A DNA stretch of 38,395 nucleotides from Robiginitomaculum sp. GTDB taxonomy: Bacteria > Pseudomonadota > Alphaproteobacteria > Caulobacterales > Maricaulaceae. The translations under genes and the position numbers were made by a program. The notes under the pieces are model-generated. The model was given only the letters and a program-made list of their open reading frames with translations, ran no database searches and was not told where the DNA came from. Shown in pieces: positions 1 to 8,441 of this stretch (position 1 is its first letter; every line of letters starts with the position of its first letter). The stretch is from positions 21,947-60,341 of the forward strand of contig NVXK01000009.1 in the NCBI GenBank assembly GCA_002733905.1. Reading direction: 5' to 3'.

Positions 1-524
1 CGAAATTTGGCTTCATAATCGCCAGCGAATTGAAATACACCTGTGTCAGGTGCATTTTGCTCATAGTCTTCGATTATGGCGCAAAGACTAAGAAGGTCTC
101 TGGCCAATACATCAATGTCGCGGCGACGTCGGTGCAAGCTTTTGACGACTTTTTTGAAATTTTCTTTACGGTGTAAAAGTTCTGCGCGCTCTGTGACCAA
201 GCCGTCTGTGACTTCCATAACTTCGCGAATATCTTCTAATGAAAAGCCAAGTCGTTTGGCACGGAGAATTTTTTCGAGGCGTTGACGGTCGGTAGGCGAA
301 AATATACGTGAGCCGCGTATGCGGTCAGGGCTGATAAGGCCTTTATCTTCGTAAAAACGAATGGCGCGTGTTGTGATTTCGAAATGCGCCGCCATTTCTG
401 CAATACCCCAGCTGAGTGTGCACTTACCACTGTCTTGAGCGTTTCCAAGGTCTTGAGTGTTTCCATGATCTTGAGAATCTTCAAGGGTTTTAGCTGTGTG
501 TTTCAGGGTTTTATTGGCGCTCAT
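1..524 (-). CDS. MerR-family transcriptional regulator, LiuR-like (partial, runs off left edge)
   Basis: DNA-binding regulator; the C-terminal end lies beyond the window and about 174 codons are visible. The MerR winged helix begins near residue 39 (WGIAEMAAHFEITTRAIRFY) and continues through EDKGLISP, FSPTDRQRLEKILRAKRLGF and SLEDIREVME, followed by a coiled-coil dimerisation helix. The wording of these motifs is closest to what I know of LiuR-type regulators of branched-chain amino-acid and acyl-CoA catabolism; that assignment is inference. ATG at 524 is the only plausible upstream start. It leaves a 38-residue N-terminal extension, unusual for MerR proteins, which contains a three-copy QDxGN-type repeat encoded by an 18-nt DNA repeat. 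The promoter carries a perfect palindrome, which suggests autoregulation. The family call is firm, the regulon is not. Confidence 0.85.
   Translation of the reverse strand, partial: MSANKTLKHTAKTLEDSQDHGNTQDLGNAQDSGKCTLSWGIAEMAAHFEITTRAIRFYEDKGLISPDRIRGSRIFSPTDRQRLEKILRAKRLGFSLEDIREVMEVTDGLVTERAELLHRKENFKKVVKSLHRRRRDIDVLARDLLSLCAIIEDYEQNAPDTGVFQFAGDYEAKF
434..478. repeat. 18-nt tandem repeat in the N-terminus of the MerR gene
   Basis: Two full copies (434-451, 452-469) and a partial third starting at 470, each beginning CTTGAG on the plus strand. They encode SQDHGN, TQDLGN and AQDSG on the minus strand. The unit is a multiple of three, so copy number can change without breaking the frame. 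Confidence 0.8.
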
Positions 525-530
525 AGGACG

Positions 531-559
531 AGTATAGTTGACGTTAACGTTAACGTCAA
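531..559 (-). promoter_or_regulatory. Promoter of the MerR gene with embedded 22-bp palindrome (operator)
   Basis: On the minus strand a -35 TTGACG (559-554) is followed by a 17-nt spacer and a -10 TATACT (536-531). The sequence 538-559 is a perfect inverted repeat (TTGACGTTAAC followed by its reverse complement) covering the -35 and the spacer. The expected transcription start falls on or next to the ATG at 524, so the mRNA may be leaderless. A palindrome between -35 and -10 is the usual MerR-family binding position; the 17-nt spacer argues for repression rather than classical MerR activation. Confidence 0.75.
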
Positions 560-617
560 TGTAAAACTCGTGTATTCAAGCCTTGACCGTAGGGAATAGA
601 GCGGACACAAGATTTGC

Positions 618-2438
618 ATGACTATATATAAGGCTCTATTTTTGTTTGGATTTGCATTCCTTGCCAGTGTTGAAATGGTAAGTGTTGAGGTGTCTGCCCA
701 AACAATAGATACGCCGCGTAAAAAAATCATCAGAGATTTACAGGCCGAGATGATTGCGGCTCTTGAAGATGTGAAGGTCGAGGATATCTCTGTTCCGATA
801 CCGCAAGCAAATATTTCTCGCGCTGCTAAGGCGGCGTTGCCAAAATCTATCCAGAAGGACGGACGTGTTGAGGACAAGATGCCGTCTTTGGAAACAGTTG
901 TAAAAAAACTGGTGAAGCGAGAGCCTGCACTGCCAATTTTACCGCGTACTCAGATCAAGGAAACTGTGACGCCGACGCTTTCTTTGACTTCTGTACCGTT
1001 CTTTGTAACGGCAGAAGAATATGTGACGTTGAGAGGGGGCGAGAAGAGTGGACAACTTATTCTTGAGTATGACGTTACGCGCTATACTCAAAATAATCTC
1101 TTGCCGCGTGTGGAGAAAGTCAAGCTTGTGCTTGGGGTAGATTACGCGGCGGTGTCGCGAGGTGGTGTCACAAAAATTTATGATTTTAAGCTTAACCGTG
1201 TTTTGAAAATCACGCCTCAGATTGGCAGTGATGGTGCGAAAACGGGTAAGATGATATTTGCAAATGGGTCGCTTTATACACGTGTGTTTCAAAATATGAA
1301 AACTGTGGGTAAAGTTACGCAAAATGGTACAATTAGAGATATTAGCTTGGGCAGCACGGCGCGTCTGGACGCATTTTGGGTGGAAAGCGCGATGAGTTGG
1401 ATGGCGGCGCAAGCGGATACGCAGTTAGATATATCAAGGCAGGACACCCAGTTAAACATTACCAGAAAGCGCGAAATTATCTTGGCTGCAAAATTCGCTG
1501 ATACGGCGTATGAAACACTAAAGTATCGGGATAGTTTATTAGCATTTGCACATCATGAATGGCCATTACACCCTCATGTGTTACAAGCTTTATACCCGTT
1601 TACGACACCAATAAAATCGTTAGAATTTCGTACATATGGGCCGCGTATGCCAAATGGTGAAACCCAAAAATGGGTACTTAGGAAGCAAACAAAAAACGTT
1701 GCAGGGTTTCCGCTTCCTTTTGCAAGTTTGAGTGTGACAGAGCTTACGTCTAAGCCGAGCTTGGCTGGACTTATTCGAAACGCCGCGGGAAGCAAACCTA
1801 AGTCAGCATCAAGGGAAATTGAAAGTGAGTTTTATGCACAATATGACAAGGGTGCGTATTACAATGCATGGAGATTGGGACAAAAATATATCTCACATAT
1901 AGGAAATTCACATAAAGGGACATGTGATGAAATAAGCGACGGGCAAATTTGTGGTCTTCTGCGCGATATTGAAATAAAAATTGATAGCCATATTGATGGC
2001 CATGTGGGTAAGAAATTTAAGGCTATTACGGACGCGCAAAACATGCCGTCACAAAGTGCAGACCGACTTGCTGTGTTACAGGCTGTGTTGCCATATTTAG
2101 ACGACGCTGATATTCTTGCGAGCACACTCCGCATGGTGGCAATTGCGCGGGCAAAATTAAATGACAAACAGGCGCGAGATATTGGGTTTGGCGCAATACG
2201 GGCTGATGAATTACTGGTACGTGCGCTTAAGAAATTTCCCTATGACCCACAAACATATCTGGCCTTGGCGCAAGTTTACGCCGCGAATGGTGCGGTGGAG
2301 CAATCTTGGGATATGTATGATGCCTTGCGCGCGGGGGAAATGCTTAACCGTCAGGGCGGACATATTAAAGATTTAAAAATCAATCATATTGAAGCCCAAA
2401 TTCGTCGAAATGCTTCGGGCTATTTTTTGGAAAATTAA
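618..2438 (+). CDS. Unknown exported protein, 606 aa
   Basis: I do not recognise a family. The N-terminus is a signal peptide (hydrophobic stretch about residues 5-25, likely cleavage after VSA, before QTIDTP), so the protein should act in the periplasm or envelope. A 9-residue tandem repeat occurs at about residues 267-284 (DTQLDISRQ then DTQLNITRK). The C-terminal 100 residues look TPR-like (YDPQTYLALAQVYAANGA, VEQSWDMYDALRAGE). Two cysteines in the CDEISDGQICG segment could form a disulfide. The start at 618 has no strong Shine-Dalgarno sequence but gives a complete signal peptide. It lies just upstream of, and on the same strand as, the PodJ-like gene; the 228-nt gap with a regulatory site suggests separate promoters. 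Function unknown. Confidence 0.8.
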   Translation: MTIYKALFLFGFAFLASVEMVSVEVSAQTIDTPRKKIIRDLQAEMIAALEDVKVEDISVPIPQANISRAAKAALPKSIQKDGRVEDKMPSLETVVKKLVKREPALPILPRTQIKETVTPTLSLTSVPFFVTAEEYVTLRGGEKSGQLILEYDVTRYTQNNLLPRVEKVKLVLGVDYAAVSRGGVTKIYDFKLNRVLKITPQIGSDGAKTGKMIFANGSLYTRVFQNMKTVGKVTQNGTIRDISLGSTARLDAFWVESAMSWMAAQADTQLDISRQDTQLNITRKREIILAAKFADTAYETLKYRDSLLAFAHHEWPLHPHVLQALYPFTTPIKSLEFRTYGPRMPNGETQKWVLRKQTKNVAGFPLPFASLSVTELTSKPSLAGLIRNAAGSKPKSASREIESEFYAQYDKGAYYNAWRLGQKYISHIGNSHKGTCDEISDGQICGLLRDIEIKIDSHIDGHVGKKFKAITDAQNMPSQSADRLAVLQAVLPYLDDADILASTLRMVAIARAKLNDKQARDIGFGAIRADELLVRALKKFPYDPQTYLALAQVYAANGAVEQSWDMYDALRAGEMLNRQGGHIKDLKINHIEAQIRRNASGYFLEN

Positions 2439-2525
2439 GCGAGATGAGGATGAGCGTCTCATAATCTTTCAAATTTTGGCAGAATAGACATATTTTACAG
2501 TTTATTTTAAATATTAACACGAACG

Positions 2526-2550
2526 TTAACGCCGTCTTAACCATAATTAA
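2526..2550 (+). promoter_or_regulatory. CtrA-type binding site upstream of the podJ-like gene
   Basis: TTAA (2526-2529), 7 nt, TTAA (2537-2540); the second half reads TTAACCAT, the canonical Caulobacter CtrA half-site, and a further TTAAC follows at 2547. It lies about 125 nt before the podJ-like ATG within the 2439-2666 intergenic region. The motif is seen directly; CtrA binding is inference from the family. Confidence 0.55.
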
Positions 2551-2666
2551 CGCTATGTGTACCTTAACTGATTTGCGCTTTGTGGAAGCCGCGCAAGTAC
2601 AGCGTGAAATTAGTATGTGGGCCCTAAGCGCAAGAGGCATTAGGGAGATAAGAGGATTAGGCGTTA

Positions 2667-5495
2667 ATGACGACTGATACACAGAAGTCTAGTAAGACGA
2701 AGACACGTGTGAAAGCAGGTACGTCTAAAAATAGTGCTGCCCGAAAGGCAACACGTCCGAATCGTGAGACCTTGATCAGTTTACGTGCTCATGTTGATGA
2801 TATTGAAAAACGTCTCAAGCGTGCGAACTCTTTAACCAAATCATCAGTGAAAGCCCTGACAACTTCTTTTGAACAATTGCAAGTGCTGAGTGGTGGCTCT
2901 CAAGATGAAGATAAGACGCAAAGATTAGCGTCTCATATTGACGATCTTTCGACACGCCTTGTTGACCTTATCGAACAAACACGCACTGATGTCGCGCATG
3001 ATCTTCAAATCGTGATGTCTGACCCACGTATGGAAACCATTAGCGCGGCTTTGACCAAAGCCAATAAACGGCTGACACGTGCAGAAGCGCAGCAGGCGAG
3101 CACAATTAATAGTATTAACGCGCAAATCGCTAATTTAGCGAGCGCAATAGATGGACGCTTGCAGCGTGAAGTGCAGGCGCGTGAATCCTCACATGCAAAA
3201 CTAGAACGTGCTATCAAATCAAGCCAAGATACAATTGAACAGTCGCTTAACGAAAGCTTGGGTGCCCGCATAGACGCTGTCGAAGTCCAAAGCGCTGAGG
3301 CCGTCAAAACGATTGGTGAAAAAGTTGTTCGTGTCAGCGAAGATATTCAAGACCGCACGCAAGAGGCTTTGCATCATCTTGGTGAGCAGGGCCTGAATAT
3401 ACAACAGGGCTATGAAGAGCATAAAGAAAATATTGCCAGACGTATCGAAGCGATCGAAGACGACCAACGTAATACAATTCCATCGCTCGAACGTCATATT
3501 GTGACGTTGTCAACACGATTAGAGGTTTTGGAAGGCTCTGGTTTGGAAGGTTCTGCTACTGTCATGTCAGCGCAAGTTGTTGCAAATATTGACGTTCCGC
3601 CGATGGTGAAAGCTACGCCGTTTGCATACCCACAAACCGATACTTCTCAAGTTAAATCTGAGCCAATATCTGTTTCGACGCCTCAACTTGTGCAAACGGA
3701 TGCTTTTTCACCAAGTGAAACTGTTGTCCTTGCGAATGTTCCGCCGACGCAAAGCCCTTATACGCTTAATGATACTGTTGCAGATGTGAGTGCGGCGCGT
3801 GTAGGCGCGGCACAGCCACAAGAGTTTGTACCAACGGAATTTGTACCTACAGAATTTATACAAGAGGTTTATGAAGCGCCAAATATTGCGCCTGTAGAAA
3901 ATGTAGCACACTCTACTCTTGATGAACCGGTGCAGTCCCACGCGCCGTTTAATATGGAAACAGGTGCGTTTGAGCAACCAAATATGAGCAATGCAGCACC
4001 TGTTGCCACGCATATAGCCACTCCTGTTGCTAGTGAAGAAATGGCGCCTCCACCTTTTGCAAGTTCGGCTTTAGCAAGTTCGGTGCCGCCAATGGCTGTA
4101 CCCACGCTTGACCAAGAAAAACAAGCTGACGCTGCGCAAAGGGTTGCAGACATTGAAAAACAAGCTGAGACCATGTATGCGGCGCGTCCAGGCGCAGAAT
4201 CTGCACCTAAGGGTTCGGGCTTCTTAAAAGGTTTGTTGTCGAAGGGATCTAAAGCGAAAGCGCCAAAAACGCCAAAAATACCGAAGTCTAAAAATACTGA
4301 TGCTGGTGTTGTAAAAACTGGCTCACCATTGCGATTGGGTTTACTGATGTCTGGTGTGGCTGTTGTCGGCTTGCTTACCGCGAAAGTTGTTTTGCCTAAA
4401 ATTATGGGGGGTAGCGAAAATGGGCCTGTGCAAACGAACGCGCAACCCGCACAGCCGCCGCAATATCAAACATCCGAAAATCAAAGCCGCTCAAATCAAT
4501 CCGCTAGTCTTGTAAATCAAAATGTACAGGCAAATCAAAATATACAGGCAAATCAAAAAGTTCAGCCGCAAGTGATTGCTCCAGTTATAGAGACAATTGC
4601 AGCTGTTGGTGATTATTCGGATACGATGCAAGCACCAGATTTAGGTCAAGACAGTGCAAACAAACCTAGCCCGCAAAGAGTGACCCTTGAGGCTGCGGCT
4701 GGCAAGGGTGAACCTGTCGCACAATTTCAGTTGGGGCTTTCCCATTTAGACGCAGGGCGTAACCAAGAAGGTCTTCGCCTTATTCGTCTTGCGGCTGATC
4801 AAGGACAAGCGGCTGCGCTTTACCGTTTGGGTAAAATGTATGAGGCAGGCATTGGCGTTGAAACGGATTTCGAGCGGGCTATGTTGTTGCTAGAGAAATC
4901 GGCTAAAGGCGGTAACCGTATCGCTATGCATGATCTTGGCCATTATCATGCTTCTGGCGCGGGTGGCGCCGAGAATATCGAACTTGCGCGGGAGTGGTTT
5001 AAAAAGGCGGCTGAACGCGGTGTCCTTGATTCACAATTTAATCTTGGTGTTTTGTATCAAGACGGTGCGGGTACGAATAAAGATCCGATTGAAGCCTATG
5101 TTTGGTTTGCTGTTGCAGGTGCACAAGGTGATAAAGTGGCACTGCAACGTAGTGAATTAATTGCGAGAGATTTCTCGGCGGCGCAATTACAGGCGGCACA
5201 AAAACGGGTAAAGGCGTTTAGACCTACACGTATTAATGATGCTGCGAACGGAATATTTAGAGACCTGCCTTGGTCAACCAAGGCAAAGAAAAATGTACGT
5301 TCGGCAAATGTTACGGTGAAAAATGCGCAAGAAATATTGCTTTCGCTCGGATATGATGTTGGTACGCCAGACGGTGCAATGGGGCCACGCACGCGTAATG
5401 CAGTGATGAGCTTTGAACGCGCCAATGGCATGCCAGAGACAGGCCGTGTGAATTCTGTTTTGTTGGAGCGGTTAAGTTTGATGGCTGGCGCTTAA
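2667..5495 (+). CDS. podJ: PodJ-like polar localization protein (coiled coil / TM / Sel1 / PG-binding)
   Basis: 942-aa membrane scaffold. The order is: Lys-rich N-terminus; long coiled coil (about 37-290, with regular DIEKRLKRAN-type heptads); Pro/Ala-rich linker with short repeats (VPTEF twice, NQNxQA three times); a basic stretch (about 522-546); one membrane helix (about 553-575); four Sel1-type repeats (about 672-828, e.g. ALYRLGKMYEAGIG); and a C-terminal PG_binding_1 domain (about 880-938, GYDVGTPDGAMGPRTRNAV). The basic residues before the helix place the coiled coil in the cytoplasm and the Sel1/peptidoglycan part in the periplasm. This is the architecture and near the size of Caulobacter PodJ, which organises the flagellar/pilus pole. 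The upstream CtrA-type site fits cell-cycle control. Orthology rather than mere shared architecture is inferred. Confidence 0.72.
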   Translation: MTTDTQKSSKTKTRVKAGTSKNSAARKATRPNRETLISLRAHVDDIEKRLKRANSLTKSSVKALTTSFEQLQVLSGGSQDEDKTQRLASHIDDLSTRLVDLIEQTRTDVAHDLQIVMSDPRMETISAALTKANKRLTRAEAQQASTINSINAQIANLASAIDGRLQREVQARESSHAKLERAIKSSQDTIEQSLNESLGARIDAVEVQSAEAVKTIGEKVVRVSEDIQDRTQEALHHLGEQGLNIQQGYEEHKENIARRIEAIEDDQRNTIPSLERHIVTLSTRLEVLEGSGLEGSATVMSAQVVANIDVPPMVKATPFAYPQTDTSQVKSEPISVSTPQLVQTDAFSPSETVVLANVPPTQSPYTLNDTVADVSAARVGAAQPQEFVPTEFVPTEFIQEVYEAPNIAPVENVAHSTLDEPVQSHAPFNMETGAFEQPNMSNAAPVATHIATPVASEEMAPPPFASSALASSVPPMAVPTLDQEKQADAAQRVADIEKQAETMYAARPGAESAPKGSGFLKGLLSKGSKAKAPKTPKIPKSKNTDAGVVKTGSPLRLGLLMSGVAVVGLLTAKVVLPKIMGGSENGPVQTNAQPAQPPQYQTSENQSRSNQSASLVNQNVQANQNIQANQKVQPQVIAPVIETIAAVGDYSDTMQAPDLGQDSANKPSPQRVTLEAAAGKGEPVAQFQLGLSHLDAGRNQEGLRLIRLAADQGQAAALYRLGKMYEAGIGVETDFERAMLLLEKSAKGGNRIAMHDLGHYHASGAGGAENIELAREWFKKAAERGVLDSQFNLGVLYQDGAGTNKDPIEAYVWFAVAGAQGDKVALQRSELIARDFSAAQLQAAQKRVKAFRPTRINDAANGIFRDLPWSTKAKKNVRSANVTVKNAQEILLSLGYDVGTPDGAMGPRTRNAVMSFERANGMPETGRVNSVLLERLSLMAGA

Positions 5496-5595
5496 GTTTA
5501 ATAAAGCGAAATTTTGATACCTAATTTTCTAAAAAGGATGATGCGCCTATTCTTTAAAGGCCAGAGCTCCATAGGAAAATTACTGGGGATATAAT

Positions 5596-6501
5596 ATGAA
5601 TATAGCTGCAAATGCGAGTGCTTATACGGATACTGCAATATCTGTACTCATGACAGCGGGACCAAAATTTGTGTTCGGTATTGTTGTGTTCTTTATTGGC
5701 AAATGGCTTGCGGGTCGTATCAGTAACGCGATTGAAACGCTCGCCAATAAGGCGCCAAACGCCGATGCGTCTTTGTCTCGGTTTTTTGCCAGTCTTGCCC
5801 GTAATCTCATTTTGTTTTTCGTGGCCGTTGCGGCCTTAACGCTTATTGGTGTTGATACGGCATCCTTTATTGGTTTGATCGCAGGTCTTGGTCTTGCGAG
5901 TGCATTTATCTTGCAAGACAGTTTATCTAATCTTGCTTCGGGCGTCATGATGATGATTTTTCGCCCTTATGTTATTGGCGATGAAGTGGAGATTGAGGGC
6001 CAAAAAGGTGTTGTCACATCTATTGAATTGGTCGCAACGCGTATGCGTACTCGTGATAATGTTGAACTTATCGTACAAAATTCCAAAGTATGGGGCGGTA
6101 TTGTTCGCAATCATTCTGCCCATGAGAAACGTCGTCTCGATATGGTGTTTGGCATAAGTTATGACGCTAATATTGATATAGCCATTGCGGCTATAGTAGG
6201 CGTGGCACAAGCGGACGACCGGGTTTTTAAAGACCCTGCGCCATGGGCGAAAGTTGTGAATTTAGGGGAAAGTTCTGTTGATATTGAACTGCGTATTTGG
6301 GCGACGTTTAAAGATATACGAAATTTGAAGATGGAAATATCTCAACCTGTGAAAGCGGCATTGGACGCGGCGGGTATTGGGATTCCTTATCCGCATATTA
6401 CCAAAATCCGACAACATGTAAAACATTCAACTGCGAGAGATGGTCTTGCCCGTACTCAGGCTAGACATCTCGCAACTCACGCTAAACTTAAGAAATCATA
6501 G
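5596..6501 (+). CDS. MscS-family mechanosensitive channel (first of tandem pair)
   Basis: 301 aa, the size of a minimal E. coli MscS-type subunit. Three membrane segments: about 21-40, 68-85, and the pore helix with its continuation at about 90-121 (FIGLIAGLGLASAFILQDSL, then LASGVMMMIFRPYVIGD). The beta domain follows (EVEIEGQKGVV) and then the cytoplasmic alpha/beta domain, ending in a basic tail (KHSTARDGLARTQARHLATH). Such channels open under membrane tension in hypo-osmotic shock. It is followed after 59 nt by a second MscS gene; the shared AVDIEL/SVDIQ and PWAKVV..GESS segments show the two are paralogs. Inner membrane, probably a homoheptamer. Confidence 0.93.
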   Translation: MNIAANASAYTDTAISVLMTAGPKFVFGIVVFFIGKWLAGRISNAIETLANKAPNADASLSRFFASLARNLILFFVAVAALTLIGVDTASFIGLIAGLGLASAFILQDSLSNLASGVMMMIFRPYVIGDEVEIEGQKGVVTSIELVATRMRTRDNVELIVQNSKVWGGIVRNHSAHEKRRLDMVFGISYDANIDIAIAAIVGVAQADDRVFKDPAPWAKVVNLGESSVDIELRIWATFKDIRNLKMEISQPVKAALDAAGIGIPYPHITKIRQHVKHSTARDGLARTQARHLATHAKLKKS

Positions 6502-6530
6502 TCTCACTGCAATCTTACTGCAAAGACTGA

Positions 6531-6554
6531 TAAAAAGGACTAGTAAAAAGGACT
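6531..6554 (+). repeat. Duplicated Shine-Dalgarno-containing 11-mer
   Basis: TAAAAAGGACT occurs at 6531-6541 and again at 6544-6554, just before the ATG at 6561. The second copy places AGGA at optimal spacing; the first is a duplicate 13 nt upstream. Confidence 0.7.
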
Positions 6555-6560
6555 GATAAA

Positions 6561-7391
6561 ATGGAAAAAATAACAGAATATTTAACACCGACGAAACTAC
6601 AAGGTCTTTGGACGGGAATACAGCCAACAATTTTGAACTTAATCTTTGCGCTCGTCATTATTTATATAGGTATGAAGCTGGCAAAATGGGCGGCCAACCT
6701 TGTGAAGAAACATGCGACCAAGACTCCAACGATAGATGAGACACTTGGGAATTTTCTTTCTTCCATCGTTAAATATGTCATTACGGCCTTTGTTTTTATC
6801 GCTGCGATTTCAAAACTTGGCGTCGAAACGGCACAATTTGTTGCCATGCTTGGCGCGGCGACTTTGGCGATTGGTTTGGCATTGCAAGGTACGCTTGGTA
6901 ATGTAGCTGCGGGTGTAATGTTGATGTTATTTCGTCCGTATAAAATCGGCGATTATGTTGATGTGGCAGGCCAAGAAGGCATTGTGGATGATATTAGTAT
7001 TTTCACGACAGAGTTGGCTTCGCTTGATAATGTTAAAATTATTATTGCCAATGGTGAAGCTTGGGGCGCTACGATCAAAAATTATACGTCTATGGGCATG
7101 CGCCGTGTAGATGTGAATTACGGTATTCATTATGATGATGATATCGACAAGGCGATCAAGATTATCACGACAACGGCAGCTAAACACCCTGATGTCCTCA
7201 GCACACCTGACGCGCCTTGGGCGAAAGTTGTCTCTCTTGGGGAAAGCTCGGTTGATATTCAAAGCCGTGTTTGGTGCAAGCCTGAACATTATTGGGATGT
7301 GATGTTTGATTTGAATAAGTCAATTAAAGAAGCATTTGATAAGAACGGTATTACAATTCCTTACCCACATTGTGTAGAACTTGACGGATAG
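6561..7391 (+). CDS. MscS-family mechanosensitive channel (second of tandem pair)
   Basis: 276 aa with three membrane segments: about 23-44, 66-86, and the pore helix about 90-123 (FVAMLGAATLAIGLALQGTL, then GNVAAGVMLMLFRPYKIGD), followed by the beta domain (YVDVAGQEGIVDDISIF) and the C-terminal alpha/beta domain ending IPYPHCVELDG. The Gly/Ala-rich pore helix and FRPYKIGD are hallmarks of MscS. It lacks the basic tail of its upstream neighbour. Start ATG 6561 has AGGA 8 nt upstream. Probably co-transcribed with the preceding channel gene; whether they form mixed heptamers cannot be told from sequence. Confidence 0.93.
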   Translation: MEKITEYLTPTKLQGLWTGIQPTILNLIFALVIIYIGMKLAKWAANLVKKHATKTPTIDETLGNFLSSIVKYVITAFVFIAAISKLGVETAQFVAMLGAATLAIGLALQGTLGNVAAGVMLMLFRPYKIGDYVDVAGQEGIVDDISIFTTELASLDNVKIIIANGEAWGATIKNYTSMGMRRVDVNYGIHYDDDIDKAIKIITTTAAKHPDVLSTPDAPWAKVVSLGESSVDIQSRVWCKPEHYWDVMFDLNKSIKEAFDKNGITIPYPHCVELDG

Positions 7392-7509
7392 GCTCTCGTG
7401 TCATGAGGGAATTGCGCGTTATACACAGTTTGAAACATAGCTTTATGATCAATACTCTAGAATTATATTCTGGTTTGCCTAAGATAGAATACGAATCAAG
7501 GTGAATGAT

Positions 7510-8022
7510 ATGAATGAAGAAAAGTTAAAACGATTGTGGGATATGGCGCCAATGTTTATCGAAGGCACGCCGCACGCGAAATTTTTGGGCATGAAATTTG
7601 TGGCCGTTGATATTGGTCGCGCAACAATGAGCTTGCCATATGACAAGAAGCTTATTGGCAATGCACAAACAGAAGTCTTGCATGGTGGTGTGCTGACAGC
7701 CTTACTTGACCAAGCGTCTGGTCTTGCGGCTGTGTCGTCTTTTAATGAAATGCAGCCCGTTGCGACACTTGATTTACGCATTGATTATATGCGTGCCGCG
7801 ACTCCGGGTAAGACGATTATTGCCGAAGCGCATGCGTATAAGACAACGCGCCATATCGCATTCGTCCGTGCGGTGGCCCATGAGGGTGATGTTGATGATC
7901 CTGTCGCAAGTTCCCAAGCCAGTTTTATGACGACGGCCAGTGGTCGCAAAGGCGCTAATCCTTTAGAGCGGACCAAGGACTTTGAGGATTTTCTTTCTGT
8001 CAAATCGGGAGATGGGTCATGA
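7510..8022 (+). CDS. PaaI-family hotdog thioesterase (first of coupled pair)
   Basis: 170 aa, hotdog fold, predicted to hydrolyse acyl-CoA (PaaI / 4HBT family). The catalytic-loop signature is LHGGVLTALLDQASGLAA (about residues 60-77), followed by ATLDLRIDYMRAATPGKTI, the conserved central strand region. ATG 7510 is chosen over the in-frame GTG at 7501 because AAGGTG at 7498-7503 is then correctly spaced. Its stop overlaps the next gene's ATG (ATGA at 8019-8022), so the two are translationally coupled, as is the MATE gene after them. The substrate is unknown. Confidence 0.9.
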   Translation: MNEEKLKRLWDMAPMFIEGTPHAKFLGMKFVAVDIGRATMSLPYDKKLIGNAQTEVLHGGVLTALLDQASGLAAVSSFNEMQPVATLDLRIDYMRAATPGKTIIAEAHAYKTTRHIAFVRAVAHEGDVDDPVASSQASFMTTASGRKGANPLERTKDFEDFLSVKSGDGS

Positions 8023-8441
8023 GTAGTGTTGTGGTGACCCAAGATGACGTCAAACAGGCTCTTGCAGAAATCCCATTTGCAAAACAACTTGGTATTTATC
8101 CGCTCTTGATGGGGAATGAACTTACTCTGGTCTTGCCATATGCGCCGCATATTATTGGCAATCCAATGTTGAAGGCTTTGCACGGCGGGGCGGTTGGTGC
8201 TTTTTTGGAAACAACCGCTATTGTACAATTATCCCTTACAGGTGGGAAAATGCCTAAACCGATTGGTATTAATATTGATTATCTTCGTCGGGGGAAGCCC
8301 CAAGATACATTCGCACGTGCGACCGTTGCACGCCAAGGTTCGCGTGTTGCCAATGTCCGTGTGAAAGCATGGCAGGAAAATGTGCGTAACCCGATTGCGA
8401 TTTTGCACGGAAATTTCCTGATTTCCAAAGACAAGAAGTGA
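8019..8441 (+). CDS. PaaI-family hotdog thioesterase (second of coupled pair)
   Basis: 140 aa hotdog protein. Motifs are LHGGAVGAFLETTAIVQLSL (about 51-70) and PIGINIDYLRRGKPQDTFA. It is clearly related to the upstream thioesterase but shorter, and has Glu-Thr-Thr where the first has Asp-Gln-Ala in the catalytic helix. Two adjacent diverged copies may form a heterodimer or have separate substrates; this is inference. It starts inside the previous stop codon and its own TGA (8439-8441) overlaps the start of the MATE gene. Confidence 0.9.
   Translation: MSSVVVTQDDVKQALAEIPFAKQLGIYPLLMGNELTLVLPYAPHIIGNPMLKALHGGAVGAFLETTAIVQLSLTGGKMPKPIGINIDYLRRGKPQDTFARATVARQGSRVANVRVKAWQENVRNPIAILHGNFLISKDKK

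Noticed and set aside
939-1412. 157-codon open frame antisense to the 606-aa exported protein
   Set aside because: Basic, His/Arg-rich translation with no signal and no ribosome-binding site; the plus-strand protein has a signal peptide and sensible composition.
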